Assembly (NCBI GenBank): GCA_013423325.1
Contig: BLJB01000132.1
Location: 4,315 to 68,314 of the forward strand
Direction of reading: 5' to 3'
DNA length: 64,000 bases
Source: Usnea hakonensis
Taxonomy: Eukaryota; Ascomycota; Lecanoromycetes; Lecanorales; Parmeliaceae
The notes beneath the pieces were generated by a model. That model worked only from the letters and a program-made list of their open reading frames with translations. It had not been told where the DNA came from and searched no databases. Position 1 is the stretch's first letter; each line of letters opens with the position of its first letter. The translations under genes were made by a program, and so were the position numbers. Below are positions 31,185 through 41,263 of this stretch, in pieces.

Positions 31185-31452
31185 AAGCACACTATTCTCT
31201 CTCCTCTCCGACCAACAATGCTGCTCCCATTCCTGCTCACCATCCCCGCGCTGACCCCTAGCCGAATATCTCCCCCTATCCCGATCACGTCTCCGTCCCC
31301 GACTCGGCGATCTTTCTCTCTCAGATTCTGGCGTCTCCTTCTCCATCTCCTCACCTACACCGCCCATATCCCCAGCCATCTCCTCACCCGCACAACCCTC
31401 CCGTTTCCTCCCCCTCTCCTCCCCACCAAAAGCCAGCGTATTCCCACAATCC

Positions 31453-31516
<64 letters not shown>

Positions 31517-32500
31517 AACCCACCCTTACAACCGTACCGCCCTCCTCACACTCTCTCCCATCTCCACCCCCCGCATCACAGCACCGTTCATCTCCCACTC
31601 CCCCCTCCCTATCCCCCTCACCCGCAACCCGTCCCCCCCTTCCCAGCGCGCCATCACAATGCCCCTCCCCCTCCCCCTCTCCACCCACCCCCTTAATCCT
31701 CCCCAACTCCACATCCCCCTCCTTCACACTCTCCCTCCTCCCATCCCCCCCACTTTCCCCACTTTCCTCCCTCCTCCTCCTCAACCTTCTCCACACCCCC
31801 CAAACCAAAAACGGGAGCGCCAAAAACCCCACTATAACCAACAACGTGCCCACAACAGCATCGGGCTCATAGCAGCGCAAACGAGCGATGCCGTGCGGGT
31901 GGGTACATTGGTTATTTTTGTGGTGAGGAGGAGGAGGGGGGTGGTGGTTGGGGGTAGGGATGAAAGGTTGTGGTGGTCGTTGCGGGGGAGGGAGAAGGGG
32001 AGGGGGAGGGTGGAAAGGTGGTGGTGATGGTGGTGGGTGGTATTTCCCCGGGACGGGATTTGATTTCGGTGTCTGGGGTTTAGGCGGATTAGGTTTCTTA
32101 GCCGGAGGAGGAGGAGGAGGAGGCGGAGATTTTCCTTTGTCGCCCGGACCTCGAGACGGCGGCTCAGCCTTCGGTTTAGTATTAGGACTGGATTTCGGAG
32201 ACGATTTGCCCGGCGTTGCACCTCCTGCAGAAAAACCCCAGTCAGTCCGTCTCGCATAACCCAGAAAAATGCCACATATATCTCCCTTCCTTTCCAATCA
32301 AGAGAGACGTGATGCGTGAAAACGTCTCGGTCTGACTTACCTCCCCCCTTTCTCTTCCCCTTCATCCCCTCACCCTTCCCCCCCCACCCCCTCTCATAAA
32401 CCCCTCCATCATTCGGCGGCACTGCTTCCAGCTTCCAATCGCCACTCCGTGGTGGAGGAGGAGGGAGCACATGCTTAACCCTAGCGCGCTGAGGAGCCAT
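31095..32500 (-). CDS. Proline-rich single-pass membrane protein with Gly-Glu repeat
   Basis: Exons 32341-32500 and 31095-32224 join over a 116-nt intron (GTAAGT donor, CTGCAG acceptor) into 429 residues. Order: N-terminal basic/Pro segment (MAPQRARVKHVLPPPPP); a long Pro/Lys/His-rich region; one membrane span (AVVGTLLVIVGFLALPFLVW) followed by RRLRRRR, the positive-inside signal; then a long acidic/Gly region with ten tandem Gly-Glu units and a Ser/Arg-rich stretch. No signal peptide, so a type III or tail-inside topology is possible. No family recognised. The Gly-Glu run is encoded by a hexanucleotide repeat, so its length probably varies between strains. It overlaps the preceding plus-strand gene tail to tail. 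Confidence 0.55.
31456..31515 (+). repeat. (CCCTCA)10 hexanucleotide repeat
   Basis: Ten perfect tandem copies of CCCTCA on plus, GGTGAG/TGAGGG on minus. It lies in frame inside the minus-strand gene and encodes Gly-Glu. The G-rich strand has GGG every 6 nt, a pattern able to form G-quadruplexes, and differs from the telomere repeat TTAGGG by one or two bases. Confidence 0.9.
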
Positions 32501-33995
32501 TATCTAGCTTGTGCCTGCGTGGGTGGCGAAGTTGCGGTTTCGGGATGCTGGTTTTTTTGTTTTTGGTTGTCGTTTGTCGTTTGTCCTTCGTCGTTTGTCG
32601 TTTGTCGTTTGTCGTTTGTCGTTTGTAAGGTAAGGTGAGTAAGGTGAGTCTCCTGCGTTGCGTTGCGTGCGTTGCGTGCGTTGCACACCTTCCCTCCCTT
32701 CCGTCAACCAAACCCAACAACCCACACTCCACTCCTCTCCTCCCCTCTCCTCCCCTCGCTCTCAGCCCGCTAGCCTGCGCCTCGAATCGAATCGAATGGA
32801 ATCTCTCCAGATATCAGACACTCAACCAACTCGGGTACCCTGGATGTGTGTGCTGCGGTCGGTGGGTGGTGTGGTGTATATACTGCGACTGCAACCGAGG
32901 AAGAAGGAAGGAAGAAAGGAAGAAGAAGGAAGGAAGAAAGGAGGAAGAAAGGTTCTTAAGAGCGATGGATGGATGGATGGATGGCAACGATGATTGATGT
33001 TCGTATATGTCAATCTCAAAATCTCAAATCTGAACCAAACCAGAAACCCAGCAGCAGGAGGAGAGGAGCATCGGTGCACCCCTCAAATATCCTCTCCACC
33101 ACCTCCCCTCCCCTCCCTCACTCTTCCCACAAAAAACAAAAAAGCAAAAAGTTTACTCAAGAAGAATGAATCCACCCTCAAACCTCATAAAACCCCACCC
33201 CCAAAACCCCACCCCCCAAAAAAAATCAAAAAATCGAAGAAGAAAAAAAAGAAATCCAAAAAAACCCCCCCCACAATCAGAAAAATCGAAAAATCCCCAC
33301 AGAATCAGCCAAACTCAACCCACACCCCACTCAAACCCCCTCTCAAACCCCCCTCTCACCCCCAGCGGCCATCAAGTTGCAAACCATCCACATTACGAGC
33401 CAGGCAGGTAGGCAGGCATCAAGACAAAGTATTCAGGCTCACCATCCACATCCGCAAATCATCCGCATCCGTCTCCACATCCACAGGCGAAGACTTACGT
33501 TATACAAGATAATGTAAACAACCCTACCTACCTACCTACCTACCTACCTTACCTATAAAGAAAGGGTTTTATGTATGTCAGTCCGTTATGTGGGGGGAAA
33601 TAAAAGGGGGGAGGGGGAAGAAGGATGGATGGGTTTTTTGGGGTGGAGATGGAGGGTGGAGAAGGGTGGAGAGCGGCGGGGCGGGGGGGAGAAGAAAAAG
33701 AGGGGTGGGTGTTGGGAGGTAGGTAGGCAAGTAGGGGAGGGAGTGGAGTGCGACTATTGTAAATGTTTGATAGTAGTAGGTGTGGGTGTATAGCGAATTG
33801 CAATAGATACATACGCGGCTGAGAAAAAAGATTTCCTGTTGTTTCAATAAAGACCTGTATATTTCCCATCCACATCGACGCCTACCGTTTTTAGATAAAA
33901 CGCCGCTCGGGATGCATTGACGCTAGATGGTTGTTTGACAACGTAACGTAACGCCTCCTTTTATCCCATTTCCAACCCCATCGCTCGCCGATGCC
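32501..33995. other. Intergenic with simple repeats
   Basis: About 1.5 kb. A (GTCGTTT)n heptamer array lies at 32568-32625, within 70-130 bp upstream of the membrane protein start codon. Other simple repeats: GCGTTGCGTGC words (32655-32682), (GAAG)n (32900-32950), (GGAT)n (32963-32983), (CTAC)n (33521-33548). 33170-33370 is C/A-rich. No gene supported. Confidence 0.55.
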
Positions 33996-36139
33996 CTATA
34001 CGTCCTGTCCAAACTCATCATGCAGCTCGTCATCATCCCGGGTGCCCACAAAAGCGCGGGTGACAAAGGTAAACCAGACCTTGTTGATGGCCTTGCGGTG
34101 CTTGTGCTTCTTGCCATGCTTCTTATGTTTCTTCTTTGAGGCAGCAAGCTCATCTGTTCCACAATTCGAGACGTCTGCGCTGTCATCAATGACCTCGAGG
34201 TCTTTGGGATCAAGACTTTCAATGCGATCGTTCTTCCGAGGCTTGTACTGCCCTATTCGTCCCGCCAGGTCAACATAGCTCCTCACTGTCAAATCCTTCA
34301 AGTCAAAGATCGAGTCATTCCGGGTATCGTATTCGACATCGTACTTGAACTTGCGGTGTCTCAGCTTGTCCTTGTGCGGCTTCTTCCCGGAATGTTTGCC
34401 ATTATGCCATTTTTCGTCTCCGACATGCTGGTTTTGCCCAAAGTCGTCGTTGATGAGGGTGAGATTTGCAAAGTACTGCGTGTAGCCAAGCCACGTAAAG
34501 GGTTGAGGAGAGTATGCAGGTCCAGGAGGCGCCGACTTGGAGGGCGGTTTGGGAAGGCTGAAGTCGGGCTTCCGTTTCCCGCCTTTACCCTTTTTGCTTT
34601 TCTTTTTTTCCCTCTCAATTGGCCCCTCCTTTTCGCCCTGCACTGAGTGAGACGTCTCAGCTTCTTTCAAGGTCGTCGTCTCAAGATTATGCATTTGTGA
34701 GATCGGAGCGTTCTCCAAGCCTGAAATATTGTATTCGACAACTCTCAACGTCGGAAAGTAGTTTGGGACGATACTCGCCGAGATGAGACTGAGGCTATAG
34801 CGTTCAGCCCATTCCCCGCCAATCATTTCTAGATACTTTTCTTCCTTTGTCTTCTTATGCCTTTTCGTCTTGGTGATGCTCCCCAATAGGTCGTAGAAAT
34901 GGCCAGAGCCAGAGCTTGATCTTGATTTCGTCTTTGGGTCATCTGATATCTGGGACCACCCAGCTCGCAACTCCGTCAAGTAGTCAGCGGCTGATTGAGT
35001 GGTTAATTCGTCCTCCAGGGCCACTCGGAGCACAGGCTCTGCCTTCCCTCTCAATGCTTTGTTGCTGACATCCTTGTTGTCCTGAAGCAAAAAATGATCA
35101 ATATTCATATGACCGTAGATTGATCCGACTATGATGTCTCGGTACTGATGTAGCCATAGGGTATATTTCTGCCAGCAGGTCTCATCCCACAGGAGCTTTG
35201 CTTCTGTCCTTGCTGGAGGTACATGTCCCATGAGGATGGCCTTCATGCCTCTCTGGCGTATGAACTGTAGTTGAACCCTGAGCCACTCCATTTGCTGGTA
35301 GCCCGGCTCAGATTTCTCTGCACATCCATCCACCGCCGTGTTGTGTTCAAAAAAGTACATGGTATTGAGACTGAAGACGGTAAGATGATTGGGTATGACT
35401 TCGACTGAGAACCATCCCCCGGTTGAGAAAGCGTGCCTTTGCTCTTCAGGTATAAACTTTCTCCAGACACTCAGATACTTCTGCGTCCACTTGTTCGGCC
35501 CAGGTTGCATGATGTTGTGGGGCATAATGTCGTTGTTGCCAAAATTAGGAATAATTGGTATGTCAAAGTGACTCCTGTAGTCCGTACCATCCTTCTTGCC
35601 AAAGACTTCCTCAAACTTTGTCACCAGCATCTCATTCGTCGATATGATTTCTTCCTCGGTTCTCGGTATCTCCTCGTCTGAGTCATGGCGAGAACTATCT
35701 CCCGTCCAAATGACGAAGTCGATAGTATCTTTCAGGTGATCGTTCACCCATTTGAAAGTAGCATTGACCAAGGTCGCGGGAGAGTCGCAGTCTGTAGTCT
35801 CAGCGCCAAAGACCCCTGCAGGCCCACTGCCTCGATGGCAGGCCGAATCTGCTTCGGTGGAAGAATAGGCTTGGTAGAATAGATCCGGGTGGAAGTCTAG
35901 AGACACATCAGGACCCCTGTACTCGATACCTGCAGTAGAATATGCGCTGATGCGAGCTGGGGAACTCCTGTACCTGTAATGTGTAGGAATCTTCCGTGCA
36001 AGCCTTTGTCCTTATTCAAATGTTGAGAAGGCGGTTCCGGCTGCTCTTTCAGTGACTCAGCTATCAGAGGCTGCTGTTCGGTGGGAAGGCCAGCGCCATG
36101 GTTTAGAAGGAGGGCTAGTTGTAGCCAGTGAAGAAACAT
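33996..36139 (-). CDS. PPN1: Endopolyphosphatase (vacuolar, PPN1 type)
   Basis: Exons 35974-36139 and 33996-35896 join over a 77-nt intron into 688 residues. N-terminal hydrophobic anchor (MFLHWLQLALLL). The splice restores HITDFHPDLFY, the first metal-binding motif of calcineurin-like metallophosphatases; further motifs are VIWTGDSSRHD (about residues 118-127), PNFGNNDIMPHN (about 173-184), AILMGHVPP and GHMNIDH. A Lys-rich stretch near 480 and a basic C-terminal region (KKKHKKHGKKHKHRK) follow. The enzyme cuts internal bonds of inorganic polyphosphate in the vacuole and is usually made as a membrane-bound precursor that is processed (knowledge from yeast). Length and motif order match the family. 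Confidence 0.95.
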
Positions 36140-37972
36140 GTTGCTAAAAGAATGAAGAGCCGATTGCTGCGCGAATTGCCACTATTGAAGGAGAGACAAA
36201 GGTGGGAGGACATTAGAGCAGAAATGTGGCCTCAAGGACACACCAACCGCCACAGCCTACGGCTGGCGGACAAAGGATTGTGGATGCCTGCTGTGGGTGA
36301 GAGCTTACTTCCTAGCTGAAAAATGCGTGTATGTTGTTCTCGTCGGGTCTGGTTGGTAAATCAAGGACGTGTAGTATTGAGGGTAGGACAGCAAGGGGTC
36401 AGGCGGCAGAACCTTTAAATCTCAATGCTTGTTTCTCGGCCTGGGGTTTGAACTCGATAATTTCAAGGCAAAGGTTGTTGAGAATGTGAGGTGAGATTGG
36501 GTTTTTGTATATCATCAATCACTCAATCAATCAATCAACTATCGGGCAGATGGAATGGACACGCGATCAGACGATATTAGGCTGATTTACATTCCGTGCC
36601 AAACGATAATGATCAGGCCAGTAAAACATCTCGTCTCTCTCGACCAATACATTTATCCCTTTGTGCACGTGTAGGCTTGGAGGCACATGGCAAAACTTGG
36701 CGCACCCACCAACATCTGATCATCCAACCACTTTGTTATACCAGGCCCATCCCAAAGTCATATTCACGCGGGAAACAGAATGTCTTGCCTTCCTATTATT
36801 CCCCTCACCCAGACAAGCAACTGAGTCTGCGCATCATGTCATACTTTTTCCTTGCATTGCGACCTAGTTCCCGTCCCACTGGGCAGAGCGCCCTTCGTAC
36901 AGCGTTGTTGTCATTGTTGGACTCTGAACATGTTACAGAACGAGTCAGTGGAGCAGGTATAGGAACAAGTGACAAAGGACGGCGTGAGTGCAACAACTCT
37001 ATGCTGTCCTAAGATTTATGAGATTAGCTCCATCATGCGCTTCGAGATGTTCGAAGGGACGTCTAGACTCTTCTTTCTACATGGTATTTTTCTTGTGACC
37101 AAGTCACTTGTAGATACTTCGGTCATCTCATCTTCCACGTGCCTGGGCTGGACTGTATCCCAAATTGACTTGGCACTCAGCGATTCATTGTCATATCTAT
37201 CAGGCTTTCGTACGCTTGAACGTCTGCCAGTATACTGCTTTTCTCTTGTCTGTTAATAATCTCAAAGGGTTGTGGAGGAGGCTAGCGATTGTTTCGTCTG
37301 ATTATCAAATGCCAAAGTGAATCGCACATTGCTCAAGATGAGTATGTTCGTACCCTGCCGCGCCGTCGACCCTCAAGCGCCCAGAATGGAACCTGATCCA
37401 CGCATGGGGAAGCAGCTTTCAACTTCCAAGAGCGCACTTCTCACTGGAAAAGTACTGCAAGAAGTACGAAATACGCTCTGAATCGTGGTCCAGCCGAACT
37501 GGGGGAATTGGGATTTGAAGGATCCTTCCAGTCTCGTCTAGGCCGGATGCTCTTTTAAGACGTTTGGTATGAATACATTGATCTGTAGGGTGTCCTCGCA
37601 AGCTGTATGGTCCTTCACAATTTCGTTCGACATACCTCACGCAGATATCTGTAAACGGACTTGAAGCCAGGGCATGAGCCCTAATAGACTCTGGCTGCGG
37701 ATCGCCAAGAGATGGTCCTCGGATCCGTGAGATAATCCGGCCGGTGATCGCCGAGGTACCGTATGCAGGGTCCATACTTGGAATCTGTCTAGCGCTAGTG
37801 GCGGAGTAAACATTTAGGAATCCTTCCTACATTTTCCATCAGCTGAGAAGTCCGTATGACTTCAACAAATGTCTTGACAACCATGGTTCAATAACATTGT
37901 AGTCTCTCCTCCTATTTTTCTGGTAACGAGTTAGCATCAACCCGATCGAGAAAATTCCAATCCTCTTACACA
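36140..37972. other. Intergenic, no gene seen
   Basis: About 1.8 kb between divergent genes (endopolyphosphatase on minus, acyltransferase on plus). Short open frames at 36596-37012 (+) and 37419-37775 (-) have no recognisable domain. Repeated TCAATCAA words at 36516-36538. Confidence 0.45.
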
Positions 37973-39357
37973 ATGCCTGCAAAGAGCCTTCACAAGAGTG
38001 GCCTAGCCATGACAAATGGAAGCATATTAAACAAGGAAAAGTCCGTCTTCCAGGACCGCCCAGATATCGAGCCAGCCTTTTATATACGCATATTTCGCGT
38101 AATTCTCCTGCTGGTCTACTTCTGGACGTCGTCCATCATGTAAGGCCTCTGATACGGGTACCACAGTCATGACCGAGGCTAAAAAGTTTCAGCATAGGAG
38201 TCACCCAGTATATTGGAGCTCCGCTCTATCTGATCAGTAAAGACCACTATTATCGCTTCATGGCCTTCACCAAACAATGTATGACGCTCTTGGTCTTGTC
38301 CATGACCCAGTGGTGGACTACCACCCAAGTCCATGTCAGCGGAGACGAAAGCGTCCAAGGTCAGATTCACAGGCTTCCAAACGGCCGCTTACAGTGCACC
38401 TTCGCTACTCGCATGGTACTTATCGCAAATCACCAGGTAATGCAACTTCTGCTTTTACTCTGCTCCCACTTATCTTTCACTCTCAGCTTTATAATGATTG
38501 GATCTACCTCTGGTGGACCGCTTATGTCAATCGTCCCTTCAACCACGGCCATGTTTATATCGTACTAAAAGAATCCATATTGTACATTCCCATCGTAGGA
38601 CTTGGTCTACGCCTGGCTGGTTTCGTCTTTATGTCTCGGAACATGAAAACTGATACCCCTCGCCTCACCCGTCGACTCAGTCAACTGACGAGGCGAAGTA
38701 AGGGCGGTGAGGGTGGACTGGCACCAATGTGGCTCATGATGTTTCCCGAAGGCACTAATTTGAGTAGAAATGGGAGAGCGAAGAGCGTCAAGTGGGCCGA
38801 GAGACAGGGTGAGAAAGATTTAAAGTACACCCTCATCCCGAGGAGCACCGGAACCTACTTTTGCCTGAAGGCGCTGAACGGAACGGTAGAGTGGGTATAT
38901 GACTGCACATTAGCCTACGACGGCGTTCCGTAAGTCTACGACCTCTCCCGAAGCCCTTTGCTGGATTTACGGTTTCGGATCCCGATGCTCATTTTTCGAC
39001 AGGGAAGGTCAATACGGCCAAGACATCTTCACATTAAGATCCACATATTTTGAACGACATCCTCAAGCACCAATCCATATGCATTGGCGACGCTTCAAGG
39101 TGTCTGACATTCCGCTGGAAAATCTTGAGGACTTCCATGCGTGGTTGATAGCGCGTTGGGATGAGAAAGAGATTCTTCTAGAGCATCATGCAAAAACTGG
39201 GCAATTCCCGTCCTCAATCAATCAAGGAAATTCCATCACTACTGAGGTAAAGCTGGGCCGATGGTGGGAGATTGGGCAGCTATGCGCAGTTCTGGCACCA
39301 GTACTTGCTGGAATCTTTACCATCTCGAGATTCGTACGTTGGGTGAGGTTTGGGTGA
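37973..39357 (+). CDS. Lysophospholipid acyltransferase (PlsC family, CST26/LCLAT-like)
   Basis: Four exons (37973-38139, 38193-38436, 38487-38929, 39003-39357) give 402 residues. N-terminal hydrophobic segments, then the acyltransferase blocks NHQLYNDW (HX4D, His136 and Asp141), a membrane-associated stretch (ILYIPIVGLGLRLAGFVFMS) and MMFPEGTNLS (223-229), and a C-terminal membrane segment (LCAVLAPVLAGIFTISRFV). Proteins of this type move a fatty acyl group from acyl-CoA to a lysophospholipid in the ER, e.g. setting the sn-1 chain of phosphatidylinositol in yeast; the substrate here is inferred. The second intron falls exactly after NHQ, so the HX4D motif is split between exons 2 and 3. Borders use GTAAGG, GTAATG and GTAAGT donors. 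Confidence 0.9.
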
Positions 39358-39842
39358 CAATCTCGATCTGCCTGCAAGGTAGATATAAATGGCACTAGCA
39401 ATTGCATATGTTCGGTATCTCTTTCATCCTTGTACACACGATGTCCATTTTAGATCTTACACATCATTATCGCCACACGATGGCTCATACTCGGAACTCT
39501 CTCTTCTCTTTCCAGTGTCCCCGTCCTTTAGAGGGGCTTTCTTCGGCTGTTGACCGGGTGGGCAAAACGCAATTATGCTTTTATCTTCCGTGATTTGAAA
39601 GAGCCTACCTGTGATGATGCAGCAAGAAAAGGACGGGAAAATCTTCAGAAGTCTATATTGGGTCACGATCGTTGTTCGAAAATAAACAAGTCAATGCCTG
39701 TCCCCCTTCGTTCTCCTATTTTCTACAACCATTACGATCAAATCCGAGCCTCTTTTTTGTCACACCCTCATCAATAAGTCTTCTAGGAAAGTCCTCCCTG
39801 ATCTCAAGGTACCTAAGCAGGCAAGACCATCGTCGACCCAAA
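39358..39842. other. Short intergenic region
   Basis: About 0.5 kb between two plus-strand genes. The methyltransferase frame stays open upstream to about 39672 but has no upstream ATG in frame; the segment is read as promoter and 5' UTR. Confidence 0.45.
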
Positions 39843-40862
39843 ATGGAAGAACCCAGCACAACAAGCATCAGTAAAGTTGACCCAACAAGAATAAAAGCAG
39901 GCCCAACAGAAGGATCCAGCGACAGCATAGGTCGCTTCTACCACCGATGCGCCAGCTTCAGCATCCTTTGTTTCCTCTGGATAGAAGACACAGGCTTCCT
40001 CATCCACTCCACAATCCTCACCGCCCACAGCGAATTCAAGGACCTGCGCATCGCCCAAATTGGCATCGGCAACAGCATGTCGATGATCTACGCCTGGCGC
40101 GAAACCCAAGGCCGTAGCACTATCGACGGATACGATACCGACGTCTCCCACGCCATGCCCCTAGAATGGCGTTCCCCCAAACTCAGAATCCGCCGCCAAG
40201 ACATCAGTTGCCCCCCGCTCCACACCTGCCAACACAAAGCTTACAACATCGTACACCTACGCTTCGCAGCCTCCCTTGTCCGCTATAATAATCCAGATAT
40301 CCTCATTGAAAACGCCATCGCCATGCTGAAACCCGGCGGCTGGATCCAATGGGACGAATTCGACCTCGCGTCCGCCTCCGTCGTAACCCCGAACCAGAAT
40401 CCCACCTCTCTCTTCCCCCACGCCGAAACCCTGGCCCGCCTCACGCGAGAAAAGGGCGCCGAAACGCACGGCTGGCTGTCTCACCTCCCGCTGCTATTCA
40501 TGAAACATGGCCTAGACGCCATAGACGAGGTCCGGCGGCCAATTCGCTTGGAACACGTGATCCAGAGCACAGAGATGCTTGCTTTGGCGTGGGAGGAGGA
40601 GATGCGTTCGCTGCGGAAGGATGGCGACGAGGAGGAGAAGGTGAGGAAAAGGGTTCTGGAGGGAGCGTTGAGGGGGTTTGAAGAGGAGAGTTTGAAGTCT
40701 GGCCGGGGGGTGGGGATTAGGATGGATCGGTATATTAGTTTGGCGAGAAAGAAGGAGGGGGCGGAAAGTGGGGTCAAGGGAGGGGGAGTGGCGGAGAAGG
40801 GGTGGGTGGCTGATGATGATGGGATCACGGCGACGAAGGTTGCAGGTGAACGGAAGAGGTAG
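39843..40862 (+). CDS. Divergent SAM-dependent methyltransferase-like protein
   Basis: Single exon, 339 residues from the ATG at 39843. The layout matches the class I methyltransferase family common in ascomycetes (LaeA/UMTA-like): a nucleotide-binding-like loop (LRIAQIGIGNSMSMIYAW), a switch to GYDTDVSHAMPLEW, IRRQDISCPP, NIVHLRFAASLVRYNNPD and the post-motif LKPGGWIQWDEFD. The loop lacks the usual D/E-x-G-x-G-x-G form, so SAM binding may be altered. The C-terminal part is charged (EEEMRSLRKDGDEEEK) and ends in a Gly-rich tail. Substrate unknown; it does not sit in a biosynthetic cluster. Confidence is high that it belongs to the fold, moderate that it is an active methyltransferase. Confidence 0.75.
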   Translation: MEEPSTTSISKVDPTRIKAGPTEGSSDSIGRFYHRCASFSILCFLWIEDTGFLIHSTILTAHSEFKDLRIAQIGIGNSMSMIYAWRETQGRSTIDGYDTDVSHAMPLEWRSPKLRIRRQDISCPPLHTCQHKAYNIVHLRFAASLVRYNNPDILIENAIAMLKPGGWIQWDEFDLASASVVTPNQNPTSLFPHAETLARLTREKGAETHGWLSHLPLLFMKHGLDAIDEVRRPIRLEHVIQSTEMLALAWEEEMRSLRKDGDEEEKVRKRVLEGALRGFEEESLKSGRGVGIRMDRYISLARKKEGAESGVKGGGVAEKGWVADDDGITATKVAGERKR

Positions 40863-41263
40863 GTGAGGAGGTGGGGTTTTCGAGCGCTGCTTTTGTCTGA
40901 GCATTTCTCTCAGATGGATGCAGGATGAGGCGTAGCATCCTACTTTTATTTGACCCCAATCTTGTCCGTTACGAAGACGCACTCTACTTTACAGATAAGA
41001 CTATTCTTTTCAACTATTTGCTCCATCTGTGCCAGTCTACAAGTAGTTGAAGAACATGTCGCGGATTTAAGAGCACTTGGATATGTTGTAGACGGTCACG
41101 TCATCATGCATATCAAAACCCCGCTACTTGGATCCTGTTCCTCGTTGTTGCCTACTTCCTCTTGAAGATAGATATATGAACTTACGAGAACAATCCTTGA
41201 TTCATTTCTGGCTATACTACTTCGATGACATCTCACCACCTCGATCAGTAGAATTTCTGCATT
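40863..41263. other. Short intergenic region
   Basis: About 0.4 kb between two plus-strand genes; presumably terminator of one and promoter of the next. No features singled out. Confidence 0.4.

Noticed and set aside
31456..31515. Interstitial telomere
   Set aside because: The unit is TGAGGG, not TTAGGG, and it lies in frame inside a gene; better explained as a coding microsatellite.
31218..32027. 269-codon plus-strand frame opposite the Pro-rich membrane protein
   Set aside because: Thr/Leu/Pro repeat translation of the antisense strand; the minus gene has a membrane span and a proper intron.
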